Positions 35,586 through 46,400 of a stretch of 64,000 bases of DNA are shown piece after piece (positions within the stretch are counted from its first letter, which is position 1; each line of letters starts with the position of its first letter). A program made the position numbers and the translations under genes. The notes beneath the pieces were generated by a model. The model saw only the letters and a program-made list of their open reading frames with translations. It ran no database searches and was not told where the DNA came from. Source of the DNA: JABAYQ01 sp049890095 (GTDB taxonomy: Bacteria > Bacteroidota > Bacteroidia > Flavobacteriales > UBA7312); assembly GCA_049890095.1 (NCBI GenBank), contig JBMHCD010000011.1, forward strand, positions 1-64,000, written 5' to 3'.

Positions 35586-36610
35586 ACGAACAAATAGGCG
35601 AGGATAATCAGTTGTACGAACATCACAAAGTTGTAGCTGATAAGGGTCAAGAACCCTTGAGAGTTGATAAATTTCTTTTAAATAGAATTGAGGGGACTTC
35701 TAGAAATAAGTTACAACAAGCAGCTTCAGACGGGTTTATTCATGTTAACGGTAAAGTGGTAAAATCTAATTATCGAGTAAAGGCAAACGATATTGTAACA
35801 GTAATGTTTTCTAACCCTCCCAGAGAAATTGAATTGATTCCTCAGGATATTCCATTAAACATTATTTATGAAGATAATGACGTTTTAGTATTAAATAAAG
35901 AAGCTGGTATGGTTGTTCATCCAGGTTATGGGAACTATAAAGACACCTTAGTTAATGCTTTAGCATTTCATGTGCAAAACTTGCCTCTTAACGGAGGAGA
36001 TGCTACAAGACCAGGCTTGGTTCATAGAATAGATAAAAACACTACTGGCTTAATGGTTATTGCTAAAAATAATGAATCATTAACCTCTTTATCTAAACAG
36101 TTTTTTGATAGAACAATAGATAGAAGATATAATGCTTTAGTGTGGGGTGAGCCTAAACAAGATTCAGGAACTATTGAAGGTAATATAGGCAGAAGTTTGA
36201 AAAACAGGAAGGTAATGTCAGTTTTCGAGGATGGGTCATATGGTAAAAATGCAACTACTCATTTTAAAATTTTAGAAAAATTTGGTTATTTGAGTCTTGT
36301 TGAATGTAAATTAGAGACAGGTAGAACACATCAAATTAGAGTTCATTTTCAATATATAAAACATCCGTTATTTAATGATTCTGAATATGGAGGTGATCGT
36401 ATTTTAAAAGGAACAACCTTTTCTAAATATAAACAGTTTGTAGAAAATTGTTTTAAAATTATTCCAAGACAATCTTTGCATGCAAAGAGTTTGGCATTTC
36501 ATCATCCAAAAACAGGTGAATGGATGCAGTTTGAATCAGAGCTTCCTAGCGATATGAAAGAAGTTATTAAAAAATGGAGAGCTTATTCAATACACAAAAG
36601 AATTAGCTAG
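35582..36610 (+). CDS. RluA-family 23S rRNA pseudouridine synthase (RluD-type)
   Basis: 342 residues. An S4 RNA-binding domain (about 23-80: LRVDKFLLNRIEGTSRNKLQ) precedes the synthase core. The catalytic Asp is in RPGLVHRIDKNTTGLMVIAK; GRTHQIRVHFQYIKHPL closes the active site. Length and domain order fit RluD, which modifies 23S rRNA helix 69. The start overlaps the preceding stop (ATGA). The end overlaps mqnE on the other strand by 8 bp. Confidence 0.93.
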   Translation: MNEQIGEDNQLYEHHKVVADKGQEPLRVDKFLLNRIEGTSRNKLQQAASDGFIHVNGKVVKSNYRVKANDIVTVMFSNPPREIELIPQDIPLNIIYEDNDVLVLNKEAGMVVHPGYGNYKDTLVNALAFHVQNLPLNGGDATRPGLVHRIDKNTTGLMVIAKNNESLTSLSKQFFDRTIDRRYNALVWGEPKQDSGTIEGNIGRSLKNRKVMSVFEDGSYGKNATTHFKILEKFGYLSLVECKLETGRTHQIRVHFQYIKHPLFNDSEYGGDRILKGTTFSKYKQFVENCFKIIPRQSLHAKSLAFHHPKTGEWMQFESELPSDMKEVIKKWRAYSIHKRIS

Positions 36611-37742
36611 CTTCTTCAAATTTATAATTACTATAATCTTTAACAACATTATATAATGTATCTCTTTCAATAGGATGTCTTTTGACGTTTTTTATTAAAC
36701 CAACAAGCTCTTGTGTAGTTAAAGTAGGAGATTGTTCTTCAGCTCCAGCCATAGAGTATATTTTTGTTGTATCATCTATTGTTCCGTCAATATCATTAAC
36801 CCCAAATGAGAGTGACAGTTGTGCTGTGTTTCGTCCAATCATAGGCCAATATGCTTTTATATGATTGAAATTGTTTAGAAAAATTCTAGAAATTGAATAA
36901 ATTTTGAGATCATTAATAACTGTAGATTCTTTAATGTGAGACATCTGATTGTTACCATTTCTATATTTTAAAGGAATAAATGTGTTGAATCCATTTGTTT
37001 TTTCTTGCAAATCCCTTAATCTTTTCATGTGATCGATTAAGTGTTTCGGGCTTTCTAAATGACCATACAACATTGTTGCATTAGATGGCATTCCCAAAGA
37101 ATGAGCAGTTTCATGAATTTCTAACCATTGTTCAGCATTACATTTGTCATTACAGATTTGAGATCTAATTTCATGATCAAAAATTTCCGCACCACCTCCT
37201 GGTAATGAGTCCTGACCATTATCTTTTAAAATTTTCAAACCTTCCTTATAACTAACTTTAGCCTTTTTACACATGTAATCTAATTCTACAGCAGTAAAAG
37301 CTTTAACGTGGATATCAGGTCGAACTTCTTTAATCCTTTTAATTAGGTTGGCAAAGTAGTGTAAACCCATTTTCGGATGAACACCGCCTACAATATGAAC
37401 TTCAGTAATTGGTTTATTTTGGTATTCTTTGATTTTTTCAATGATTTCTTCTTCGCTTAATTCCCAACCCTCAGTTTTGTTTTTAAGTAGTTTAGAATAT
37501 GCACAAAATTTACAATCAAAAACACAAATATTAGTTGGTTCTACATGAATATTTCTATTAAAATAAGTATAGTTTCCATGTTTATTTTCTCTAATATAAT
37601 TTGCTAATATTCCTAAGTAGGAAAGGTCTGCGTCAAACAATTTTATTCCCTCATCAACACTTAATTGTTGTTCGTTCTGAACTTTTAGAGCAATATTTTT
37701 TAAATCTTGATCGATGGATTGATCTAGTTGTTCTAATAGCAT
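36603..37742 (-). CDS. mqnE: Aminofutalosine synthase (radical SAM)
   Basis: 379 residues. Radical SAM cluster Cys73-x3-Cys77-x2-Cys80 (NICVFDCKFCAYSK). Downstream features of MqnE: EVHIVGGVHPKMGL, KAFTAVELDYM, DSLPGGGAEIFD and MLYGHLESPKHLIDHMKRLRD. It makes aminofutalosine from 3-enolpyruvyl-benzoate and SAM in the futalosine pathway to menaquinone. The related CofH of F420 synthesis is excluded by taxon rather than by residues. It follows the protease genes with a 4-nt gap. Confidence 0.92.
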   Translation of the reverse strand: MLLEQLDQSIDQDLKNIALKVQNEQQLSVDEGIKLFDADLSYLGILANYIRENKHGNYTYFNRNIHVEPTNICVFDCKFCAYSKLLKNKTEGWELSEEEIIEKIKEYQNKPITEVHIVGGVHPKMGLHYFANLIKRIKEVRPDIHVKAFTAVELDYMCKKAKVSYKEGLKILKDNGQDSLPGGGAEIFDHEIRSQICNDKCNAEQWLEIHETAHSLGMPSNATMLYGHLESPKHLIDHMKRLRDLQEKTNGFNTFIPLKYRNGNNQMSHIKESTVINDLKIYSISRIFLNNFNHIKAYWPMIGRNTAQLSLSFGVNDIDGTIDDTTKIYSMAGAEEQSPTLTTQELVGLIKNVKRHPIERDTLYNVVKDYSNYKFEEAS

Positions 37743-37746
37743 ATTT

Positions 37747-39669
37747 TTATTTAGAAATCGTTATTTTTTCAGTTTTATATCCTTTTTGATTTTTTATAGT
37801 AACAAGATATACTCCATTTTCAAGATCAGTTAAATCAATCCTTGTAGTTTCTGTAGTAAAGGAAATTTCTTTCAATTTTTCACCTAAGATATTAGTTACT
37901 AATAAAGTAGAAATACTATTTGGATTTTGAGAAAGATATAAAATCCCATTTGATGGGTTAGGGTAGACGTTAAATTCAATATTATGATTTTCATCAATGT
38001 TAGAGCTACCGCCAAAGTCATTTACCAAAATGTAGTTTGATTTTGTTTCTGTATCCGTGTCACCGTTTATGTCGGTAACTTTAAGTTTTACGGTATAAGT
38101 TCCAGGGTTTGGATAATTAACAGTTGGTGATGCTTCAGTTGATGAAATAGGTGTTCCACCATAGAAAGTCCATAAATATTCGGATGCATTATCTGTTCCA
38201 GAGTAGTAATACTGGTTATTTCCGCCTGTTACTACGTTTTCATAAGCCCCATAAAAATTAGAAAAAATAGTTTTTCCACACGCTTTACCATCTAGTGTTG
38301 TTACTCCGGAATTGGTTGGATCTAACCATGGTTTTAGCATTTCATTGTTTGAAGCACCGTTTGGAGACCACGAATAAGATAGTTTTCCATATAAATCTCT
38401 ACCATTTGTAAATGTACAAAAAGAAGAACCTCCAGAAAGATCACCAATAATTTGTCCATTACTATTAAAAATGGGGCTACCTGAAGAACCACCTTCTGTA
38501 ACACCATGTCCGTTTTCTGTTGCACTCCATCTTACTCTCCAATGAGTACTACCATTTCCATTCCATCCGCTAGTTGTTAGGTTTTGAGTATAAGTCGAAA
38601 TCTTTTTTATGTCTCCTGATGGATGGTGAATGGAAACACCAGAAGAAGACGCTGTATTTGTTCTGTCCCAACCAGCGGCATAAGCTCCGTACTCATTAGG
38701 TATAACATTGTTTAGTTCAACTAAAAAGAAATCCGAGGTATTGTTAATACTACCGTTTTCATTTGAATGGGCTAATAATGATGCTCCCACCATAGAAGCA
38801 TTCGTTCCTGGTGAGGATTGAGGATTTTCACATTGTCCTGATTCAAAATTAAAGTAAAACACCCACTGATTCAAATCTTGAGTAGATGCATAAGCATTTT
38901 GATTCTGACCATACCCACAATGGTCAGCTGTAAGTATATATGGTTTGCAATCTTGTGCAGTATTATTTATCATAGCACCACTACACCAACCGTATGTATT
39001 ACCTGTTTTAACAGAAATTCTACAAGCAGATCTAATAATGTCTCTCCAATTGTCGCCCTCTGAACATTCAGGATTAACCTGGCAATTATCAGAGTCGCCA
39101 AAATCTCTTTGCTCATATAAGTTGTCAACTCCTCTAAAACAATATGCAATCTCATTGATGTGTATTATGGGAGTGCCACTACTTTTTTGGTGATATTCTA
39201 ATGTTAAAAATTCACCTATAATTAATTCGTTTGCAAAAACACCACTTTCATGATTATTTAAATTTGTAAATCCACCTATAACTTGACTTTTGTCATGGTT
39301 GTAAATAAATAATTCACCATCTGAAGGTAATCTAAACGCATCATAATATAATCCAAGTGCTTTAGCTCCATCAATTTTAATAGATAACCTCCATATTTTA
39401 GACCCATCTGATAAAGTTTGCCATTTTCCGCTATTTTCGGTGTCGATATCTGCTTCAACAGAAATAGCATAAGCATATGTTGTTCCGTTATTTTCTTTTG
39501 GACTAACTATGGAGTTAATTTGTTGTGAGCTTGGTTTTAAAAGTTCTAAAACAGGAACTTTGCCACTTACTTTTTGAATTGAAGAAATAGGAAGGTTGTT
39601 ATTGCTTATTTGGGCAAATGAAATTAATGAAGACAAAGAGATTGTTAAAAGAAGTAATTTTTTGATCAT
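37747..39669 (-). CDS. Secreted trypsin-like serine protease (lysyl endopeptidase-like) with PKD domain and T9SS signal
   Basis: 640 residues; signal peptide 1-19 (SLISFA/Q). An N-terminal propeptide-like region of about 180 residues precedes a chymotrypsin-fold domain with the triad His250 (LTADHCGYG), Asp313 (SDFFLVELN) and Ser396 (EGGSSGSPIF). Many paired cysteines suggest disulfides. A PKD domain follows (about 480-560: NASEYLWTFYGGTP, GTYTVKLKVTD), then T9SS type A (NVYPNPSNGILYLS, LENGVYLVTIKN). Exported endoprotease; Lys specificity is inferred from family. Its ATG overlaps the M43 protease stop, so both are coexpressed. Confidence 0.9.
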   Translation of the reverse strand: MIKKLLLLTISLSSLISFAQISNNNLPISSIQKVSGKVPVLELLKPSSQQINSIVSPKENNGTTYAYAISVEADIDTENSGKWQTLSDGSKIWRLSIKIDGAKALGLYYDAFRLPSDGELFIYNHDKSQVIGGFTNLNNHESGVFANELIIGEFLTLEYHQKSSGTPIIHINEIAYCFRGVDNLYEQRDFGDSDNCQVNPECSEGDNWRDIIRSACRISVKTGNTYGWCSGAMINNTAQDCKPYILTADHCGYGQNQNAYASTQDLNQWVFYFNFESGQCENPQSSPGTNASMVGASLLAHSNENGSINNTSDFFLVELNNVIPNEYGAYAAGWDRTNTASSSGVSIHHPSGDIKKISTYTQNLTTSGWNGNGSTHWRVRWSATENGHGVTEGGSSGSPIFNSNGQIIGDLSGGSSFCTFTNGRDLYGKLSYSWSPNGASNNEMLKPWLDPTNSGVTTLDGKACGKTIFSNFYGAYENVVTGGNNQYYYSGTDNASEYLWTFYGGTPISSTEASPTVNYPNPGTYTVKLKVTDINGDTDTETKSNYILVNDFGGSSNIDENHNIEFNVYPNPSNGILYLSQNPNSISTLLVTNILGEKLKEISFTTETTRIDLTDLENGVYLVTIKNQKGYKTEKITISK

Positions 39670-41483
39670 TGGTTTATAATTAGTTTGTTGTAATTTATTT
39701 CTTTTTCAGTTTTACTTTCTAGTATATAAATTCCAGTATTGATATTATTTAGGTTTAATCTTGTGTATTTAGAATTCATTTCAGATTGAAACACTAATTT
39801 TCCGTCTATATCATACAAATTAAGTTGATGAATAATGTTATTCGATTCAATATTTATCTCTCCTTTAGAGGGGTTAGGATAAATATGTAGGTTTTCGTCT
39901 TTATAATCATTTACAGAAATTAATTGACATAAATCAATATTGAGTTGGTCATCATAATTTCCTGAAAACAGTTGATTGTTCAGACTGAAATAGCCATTTC
40001 CGAAATCACAACATATACCATCATCTTGTTCGTCAAAAATACTAAAAGTATAACAAATATTATTATCCAAACACAGTTGATTTTGATAAAGTTCGTTGCT
40101 AGCAAGAGAGTCATCTTCAAAACTTATTTGACCAAATTCATCTGTTATATTCCAACTAATTTCGTCACCATAATTATCTGCTAAAATCTCTACATTTAGT
40201 ACTGTACCATTTTTAACTTCAAAATCTATAATGAGAGTATCGTTGTTCATATTTAAGTCTCTATAATTGTTAGGAAGTGAAGTATAAATCTTTAGTTGAT
40301 GAATTCCTACACTAGCATTTATATTTCCAAGATTCAATTCTACAGATTGATTTGGGTTTAGAATTTCATTCCACTGAGTTACTATTGTTTCTTGATTATC
40401 TAATTGATAAGAAACAACAAAATTTTCTACACCTTTTTCTGAAAAATTATAGACAGATGTTATTATATCCAAATTTGAACCACAAACAATTTCATTATTT
40501 TTTGGAAATATATTTTCAATAATTCCAACATCTTCATAGGGTAGTTCACAACTTGCTTGATTAGAAACCTCAGTTCTTTCAATGTTTAATGTGGCATGCA
40601 TTCTTTCTTTTTGTCCTTCTGTAAATAGATTCATACAAATGTCGTTTGTATAATCCATATAATTTTGAAACATGTCACCATTATTTTGGCAGGATATACT
40701 TGGGTGGCTAGGGCATCCATAGTTAGCAGATTCTTGAACTGGTGTATCATCTACCATGTCAGAACCGCAATTATTATCCCCCCATATATGAAATAAATTC
40801 AACCAATGACCAATTTCGTGAGTAGCTGTTCTTCCTTTATCATAAGGAGTTTCTATATTACCTGTAGTACCAAAATTGGTATAATTTATGACAACACCAT
40901 CCCTGTGAGTTGACCCACCTGGAAATGAAGAAAAACCTAGAGCATTCGATAAATTACAAACATATATATTTAAAAATTTGGATGGATCCCAAATGTTCTT
41001 ACCACCCAAGGAGTCTAAAAATATTCTATTGTCATACAATGAAAAAGATTCAATGTCGGTTGATGTATAAGTAATTCCTAAAGTTGTGTCGTTATTTGGC
41101 GTACGTTTTGCTAGACAAAAGTTAATTTTGGTGTCGGATGCAATATTTAAAAATTCTGCTGGGGTATTTATTGCATCTGCATTATCTCGTCTAAAATCAT
41201 CATTTAATACTTGAATTTGACTTAAAATTTGATTTTCAGAAATTAACTCATTTTCGGTGTTATATAAAACGTGAACTACAACGGGGATATAGTATTCGTT
41301 ACTATTAGCACTTTTTCTTTTGAGAAAATTGGAAATTTTAGATTCTAAATCATGTTTTACATCTATAAGTTCTGGGTTTTTAATTGTATTGTAATTCCAT
41401 AATTTATTTGTTCCACATCTATCTTGTGCATGCAATACAAAGGGAATAAATGAAATAATTAGATATGTAAGAATTTTATACAA
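39666..41483 (-). CDS. Secreted M43 (pappalysin-type) zinc metalloprotease with T9SS signal
   Basis: 605 residues from a TTG start at 41483, the only start that keeps the signal peptide (LIISFIPFVLHAQ). Zinc site: THEIGHWLNLFHIWG, with ligands His222, His226 and His232 and catalytic Glu223. The Met-turn follows (QNYMDYTNDICMNLF). GGSTHRDGVVINYTNFG is typical of cytophagalysin-like M43B. A middle beta region and DEQDDGICCDFGNGYF precede the T9SS type A domain (HIYPNPSKGEINIES). It cleaves extracellular protein. It starts 16 nt after the MbnH-like gene and overlaps the serine protease gene by 4 bp. Confidence 0.92.
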   Translation of the reverse strand: MYKILTYLIISFIPFVLHAQDRCGTNKLWNYNTIKNPELIDVKHDLESKISNFLKRKSANSNEYYIPVVVHVLYNTENELISENQILSQIQVLNDDFRRDNADAINTPAEFLNIASDTKINFCLAKRTPNNDTTLGITYTSTDIESFSLYDNRIFLDSLGGKNIWDPSKFLNIYVCNLSNALGFSSFPGGSTHRDGVVINYTNFGTTGNIETPYDKGRTATHEIGHWLNLFHIWGDNNCGSDMVDDTPVQESANYGCPSHPSISCQNNGDMFQNYMDYTNDICMNLFTEGQKERMHATLNIERTEVSNQASCELPYEDVGIIENIFPKNNEIVCGSNLDIITSVYNFSEKGVENFVVSYQLDNQETIVTQWNEILNPNQSVELNLGNINASVGIHQLKIYTSLPNNYRDLNMNNDTLIIDFEVKNGTVLNVEILADNYGDEISWNITDEFGQISFEDDSLASNELYQNQLCLDNNICYTFSIFDEQDDGICCDFGNGYFSLNNQLFSGNYDDQLNIDLCQLISVNDYKDENLHIYPNPSKGEINIESNNIIHQLNLYDIDGKLVFQSEMNSKYTRLNLNNINTGIYILESKTEKEINYNKLIINQ

Positions 41484-41499
41484 ATTGTTTAATGTTAAG

Positions 41500-42549
41500 T
41501 TATGGTTTGAATTTAGGGTTGTTTATAAATGTACTATCAGTTAGAGTCTTTAAAAAGTTGATTAAATCGTTTTTTTCTTCACTTGTTAATCCTAATCCAA
41601 TTCCAACTTTTTTCATTAAAGGATCAATAGTAGTTGATTGATGACCTCCAAAATTATAATGTTCAATCACTTCTTCTAAAGTTTGAAACCTTCCATCATG
41701 CATGTATGGAGCTGTAAGTTCAACATTTCTTAATGATGGAGACTTAAACTTTCCTTTATCAAAAGGATCATTTGTTACATCCATGCGACCATTATGCATA
41801 GAAAAATCTTCATCCAAGCCATTGTTATGAAAGTCATTGGAAGTGAAAAGCGGATATGAATGACAGTGAAAGCAGTCGCCTTTTTCGCTATTAAATATTT
41901 GAAGTCCTCTTCTTTCAGAAGTAGTTAAATCCAATTCATCATTTACAAATTTATCGTATTTCGAATTACCAGAAATTAACGTTCTTTCGAATTGTGCAAT
42001 AGCCTTAACTACATGTAATGAATCAAAGTCGACCGTGTTGAATGCTTTGCTAAACATCTCTCTATAATCTTGACGATCTTTTAATTTTAAAATTACCTCT
42101 CTCCATGATGTATGTAATTCTTGAACATTTGTTATTGGATCTAAAGCTTGATCTTCTAAAGATTTTACTCTTCCGTCCCAGAAATTAAAGGTATTCCAAG
42201 CTAAGTTTACTAGTGTAGATGCGTTTTTATCACCAACAGCTCCATTTACACCAACACTGAATTGACTTGGGTCGCTAAATGATTTGGATTGAAAATGACA
42301 GCTAGCACAAGAGTGTGTATTGTTTTGTGACAAAATTGGGTCATAAAATAATTTTTTACCCAATTCAACACCTTCTTCAGTCATCGGGTTATCACTTGGA
42401 ATAGATGGATATGGAAAGCCATGCGGAATTTCTAGTTGATAAGGAGTTGGATTAGCTTCAAATTGTTGTATAATCGGAATATCTTTTTCACACCCAAAAA
42501 AAACTAAAGTTACAAATAAAATAACTAATTTATTGAATTTCAAAAGCAT
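41500..42549 (-). CDS. Di-heme cytochrome c peroxidase / MbnH-like protein
   Basis: 349 residues. A lipoprotein-like N-terminus (LFVTLVFFGCEKD, Cys20) predicts membrane anchoring facing the periplasm. Two c-type heme sites: CASCH (81-85) and CFHCH (226-230). Family motifs: GKKLFYDPILSQNNTHSC, FWDGRVKSLEDQALDPI and LRNVELTAPYMHDGRFQTL. MauG/CcpA-type enzymes use such hemes for peroxide reduction or for oxidising protein residues. The neighbour overlapping by 20 bp encodes an MbnP-type protein, the known substrate class of MbnH, which oxidises a Trp in MbnP. So protein-oxidation is favoured over simple peroxidase; that is inference. Confidence 0.88.
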   Translation of the reverse strand: MLLKFNKLVILFVTLVFFGCEKDIPIIQQFEANPTPYQLEIPHGFPYPSIPSDNPMTEEGVELGKKLFYDPILSQNNTHSCASCHFQSKSFSDPSQFSVGVNGAVGDKNASTLVNLAWNTFNFWDGRVKSLEDQALDPITNVQELHTSWREVILKLKDRQDYREMFSKAFNTVDFDSLHVVKAIAQFERTLISGNSKYDKFVNDELDLTTSERRGLQIFNSEKGDCFHCHSYPLFTSNDFHNNGLDEDFSMHNGRMDVTNDPFDKGKFKSPSLRNVELTAPYMHDGRFQTLEEVIEHYNFGGHQSTTIDPLMKKVGIGLGLTSEEKNDLINFLKTLTDSTFINNPKFKP

Positions 42550-43285
42550 TTGTAAAGTTATTCATTATTTCATTTGCAAGAGGGCTATTATCGCTTCTGT
42601 GAGGTAGATCATCTGAAAAGTCAATATTGTCAAACACATTTGCTATGTTTATATTAATGTCAATATTATCCGTTTTTAAAGATTTAAAATCGTAATCAAT
42701 ACTAACATTTCTAAGTAGTTTACTGTGTGCAAGGTGATAAGTTTTGTTAAAAAAAGATCCATCTCCTGTTGTATCGATTTTACCTTCTATAATTACAAAT
42801 ATATAAGATGGTGCTCCACTCATTGGCCAATACGTTCCGCTATTTAATCCAAGAGGATGATCAGTTTCATATTCACTTGGATCAGAGCTATTAAGTAATG
42901 AATCTAGCCCTAAAGAAAAAGTAAAGTTAGAATAATTAAGAGTGTTTATTGTTTTTTTAACGGAGTGTGATTCAGGCTTATCTAAATCAAAAAGATGAAC
43001 ATTAGAATTTTCGTCAACAGAAGAGTTATTGAATGAAAAATTTGATATATAAAACTTTAGTCTTTCTAAACGATAGCTATTATTTTCAAACTCAATAATA
43101 TCATTAGGTTGAATTGTATTACCGTTGTTTTTAATAATAAAGTTGAACGATAAGTCATACTCACAACTACCATCGTCAATTTTACTTTTTTTATCAAAAT
43201 TTAACGCAATGGGGTTTATACAACCTTCTTTTTTACAGGAGGATAAAATTAAGGTTAATGAAAATAAAAACAATAAATTTTTCAT
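42530..43285 (-). CDS. MbnP-family periplasmic lipoprotein with N-terminal GCTD-type module
   Basis: 251 residues from ATG 43285 (a TTG 12 nt upstream is less likely). Lipobox LSSC (Cys17). Residues about 21-45 are a GCTD-type Cys module (GCINPIALNFD...DDGSC), the same module repeated in the giant protein at the left edge. The body fits the MbnP family: IIEFENNSYRLERLKFYISN, HLFDLD, GLDSLLN, HPLGLNSGTYWPMSGAPSY and IIEGKID. MbnP proteins bind copper and are oxidised by MbnH. The stop lies inside the MbnH-like gene (20-bp overlap). Confidence 0.82.
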   Translation of the reverse strand: MKNLLFLFSLTLILSSCKKEGCINPIALNFDKKSKIDDGSCEYDLSFNFIIKNNGNTIQPNDIIEFENNSYRLERLKFYISNFSFNNSSVDENSNVHLFDLDKPESHSVKKTINTLNYSNFTFSLGLDSLLNSSDPSEYETDHPLGLNSGTYWPMSGAPSYIFVIIEGKIDTTGDGSFFNKTYHLAHSKLLRNVSIDYDFKSLKTDNIDININIANVFDNIDFSDDLPHRSDNSPLANEIMNNFTNAFEIQ

Positions 43286-43313
43286 TTGATTATTCAATTA
43301 TTAATCTTAAGTA

Positions 43314-43321
43314 CAAATATA
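43314..43321 (-). promoter_or_regulatory. -7 promoter element for the mbnP-mbnH-protease run
   Basis: TATATTTG on the minus strand matches TAnnTTTG, 28 nt upstream of ATG 43285. The nearest TTTG is 25 nt further up, beyond the usual spacing. Confidence 0.45.
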
Positions 43322-43405
43322 CGATACTTAATGTTTATATATTAATCAAACTCTAATGACATATTTTTATTATGTTACCATTTAATAAGGTTATATATTA
43401 GTACA

Positions 43406-46400
43406 ATGAATCAGGCTTCTAATTTTACTATCTACAGGTCTTCTGCTGGCTCAGGTAAAACATATACTTTAGTAAAAGAGTATATTATAATTGCATTAAA
43501 TGTAGAAAGTGAACGTTTCAATCCTAATTATTTCAAGCATATATTAGCAATTACCTTCACGAACAAGGCAGCAACAGAAATGAAGTCAAGAGTTTTTGAT
43601 TTTTTGACAGACTTAAAAAATGGTGTTGGTGAACAGGAAACGGAAAGCTTTTTTCAACATATAATCCAAGAAACAAATTTATCTTCAGAAGAGATAAAAC
43701 ATCGATCTTCTCAAATACTTAAAGCTATTTTGCATAATTATTACAATTTTTCTATTTCTACAATAGATAAGTTTGTTTATAGGCTGGTTAGAACATTTGC
43801 TTTTGATTTAAACTTGACCCAAAATTTTGAGGTTGAGCTTGAAACAAAAAATATGATTCAACAATCAGTTGCATCCTTAATTGAAAAAATTGGTAGAGAT
43901 AAAAATATTTCTAAGGCTTTATTGGAATTTTCGTTTAGTAAAATGGATGATGGAAGTAGTTATAATATTGAAAAAAATTTAGAGGATTTTTCATCTTTTC
44001 TATTTAGTGAGCAATCAGAGAAATTTTTATATAAACTATCCAATGTAACAATAAATGATTGTCTTTCAATTCGTAATGATTTGAGAAAAGATATACACTC
44101 ATTTGAAGAAAGATTAGAATCTTTTAGTAATAAATTTTTGACTTTTTGTAAAGAAAAAAACCTAAATGCTAAAAGTTTTTACCGGGGAGGATTTCACAAT
44201 TTTTTTGTTAATCTAAAAAAGTTAGACTTAAAAAAAATATTTCCTTCAAAGCAGCTTGTTGAGAGTATGGAACTTCAAAGATGGTATTCTAAAACTACAG
44301 ATGATAGTGTCAAACAAATTATTGATGCAAATACAAGTTTGCTAAATGAAATGTATAATGAAGTATTATTGTTTTTAGATACAAATTTTAAAGACTACAT
44401 TTTTAATAAATCATTTATTAAAAATATATATGCAATAGCAGTTTACAACGAATTATACAAAGAGTTAAATTCTTATAAGAATGACCAAAATACACGACAT
44501 ATTTCGGAATTTAATAGTGCAATTTCAAATGTTGTTAGAAAGGAACCTATTCCTTTTATATACGAACGATTAGGTGAGAAATATTTTCATTTTTTAATTG
44601 ATGAATTTCAAGATACATCTGTTAAACAGTGGCATAATCTTATACCACTAATAAATAATTCTCTATCGTTAGGTAAAAGAAATTTGATAGTTGGAGACGC
44701 AAAACAGTCTATTTACAGATGGAGGGGTGGGGAAGTGGAGCAATTTGTTCAATTACCTTCCACTATTTTTCAAAGTCATTTATTGCCGAATCCTGAAGAA
44801 TTGACACAGAGTATTTCTAGAAGTTCAGAAGAAGTTTTTTTACAATACAATTGGCGGAGTAGCTATGAGATTGTTGATTTTAACAATAGGTTTTTTGATA
44901 AATTAAAAAAATTAATTTCTGAAGATTATAAAACTATCTATAAAAACCATTCTCAAATTCCAAAAGGAAAAAAAGATGGATATATTCATATCGATTTTAC
45001 TAGCGAGGACAAGAATTTAAATGATTCGCCTAAAGAAATTATTATTGATAAAATTTTCTTAAGAATACAGGAGTTGATATCTCAAAATTATGAATATCGA
45101 GACATAGCCATTTTATGCAGAACAAAAAATGATGCTCTTTTAGTCGCTAAAAAATTATCTAATACCAATATTCCAATTGTTTCTGATGAAGCATTGTTGC
45201 TTATTAACTCTTCTGAGGTTCGTTTTTTGATATATTTTTTACAATTTCTAATAAACAAGGATGATAAGATTGCAAAAACAGGATTAGTTAATTTTTTATG
45301 TTGTCAACAAAACTTGTCCAATGTTCATCAGTACTATGAGTCTGTTAATAATGAAAAATTATTCTTGGATTTTTTAAATCAACATTCTAACAAATTGAAC
45401 CTTTTGTTTTTATCAAAGTTGTCTCTTTATGATATTATTGAAAAATTGATTTCTATTTTTGACTTAGATTCAAATAATATTTATTTACAATTTTTTTTGG
45501 ATGCAGTACTTAAGTTTTCGTTCAATAAAGCTAATGACGTTTCCTCATTTTTAGATTGGTGGTATGAAAATAATTATAAAGAGTCTATTGTAATTTCAGA
45601 TGATTCCAACGCTGTAAACGTAATGACAGTTCATAAATCAAAGGGTTTGGAGTTCCCTATTGTTTTTTTGCCTTTTAACTGGAAAATTGCAAAGCAAAAT
45701 TCAGAAATATGGGTTGATACTCAGAATAAAAGTGCAATAGATGTAGCGCTTTTGAGTAATAATAATTTGCTTGAACATTCTGATTATTCTGATGTGAGGA
45801 AGGTTGAATCTAATCAAGCTTTATTAGACGATATCAATGTTTTGTATGTGGCCATGACAAGACCTAAAAAGCAATTATATGTATTTCTTGAAGAATCAAA
45901 AGGGGACATGAATAATTATAATACTTTAAGTAAATTATTTATGTATTATTTTAATGATAAAGAAGTTAATTTTCCATTTTCAGAAGGAAAAAATCACCAA
46001 AATACAAAACCAAAAAAAATTATTTATGATTCATCCTGTTATTTAGATTTTGATCGGTCCAAAGATTGGAGAAAAGTTGTTCGACTAAAAGATTCAACAA
46101 AAAAAATATGGGATATTGATTACGATAAAATGGAATGGGGTACTCAGCTCCATAATTGGCTTTCAAAAATTAAATACCTTTCTGATTTTGATTCTGTTTT
46201 AGAAAGTCTTAAAAATGATAAATATATCGGTGTTGATTTGAAAGAAAAATTGAAATTACAATTAATTAAAATCTTTAAAAATGATAAAATTAAAAGTTAT
46301 TTTAATAAAGACTGGATTGTAAAAACTGAAACCGAAATTTTACTAAAAGAGGGTGAAATTTATATTCCTGACAGAGTGATTATGAAAAAAAATCAAATTG

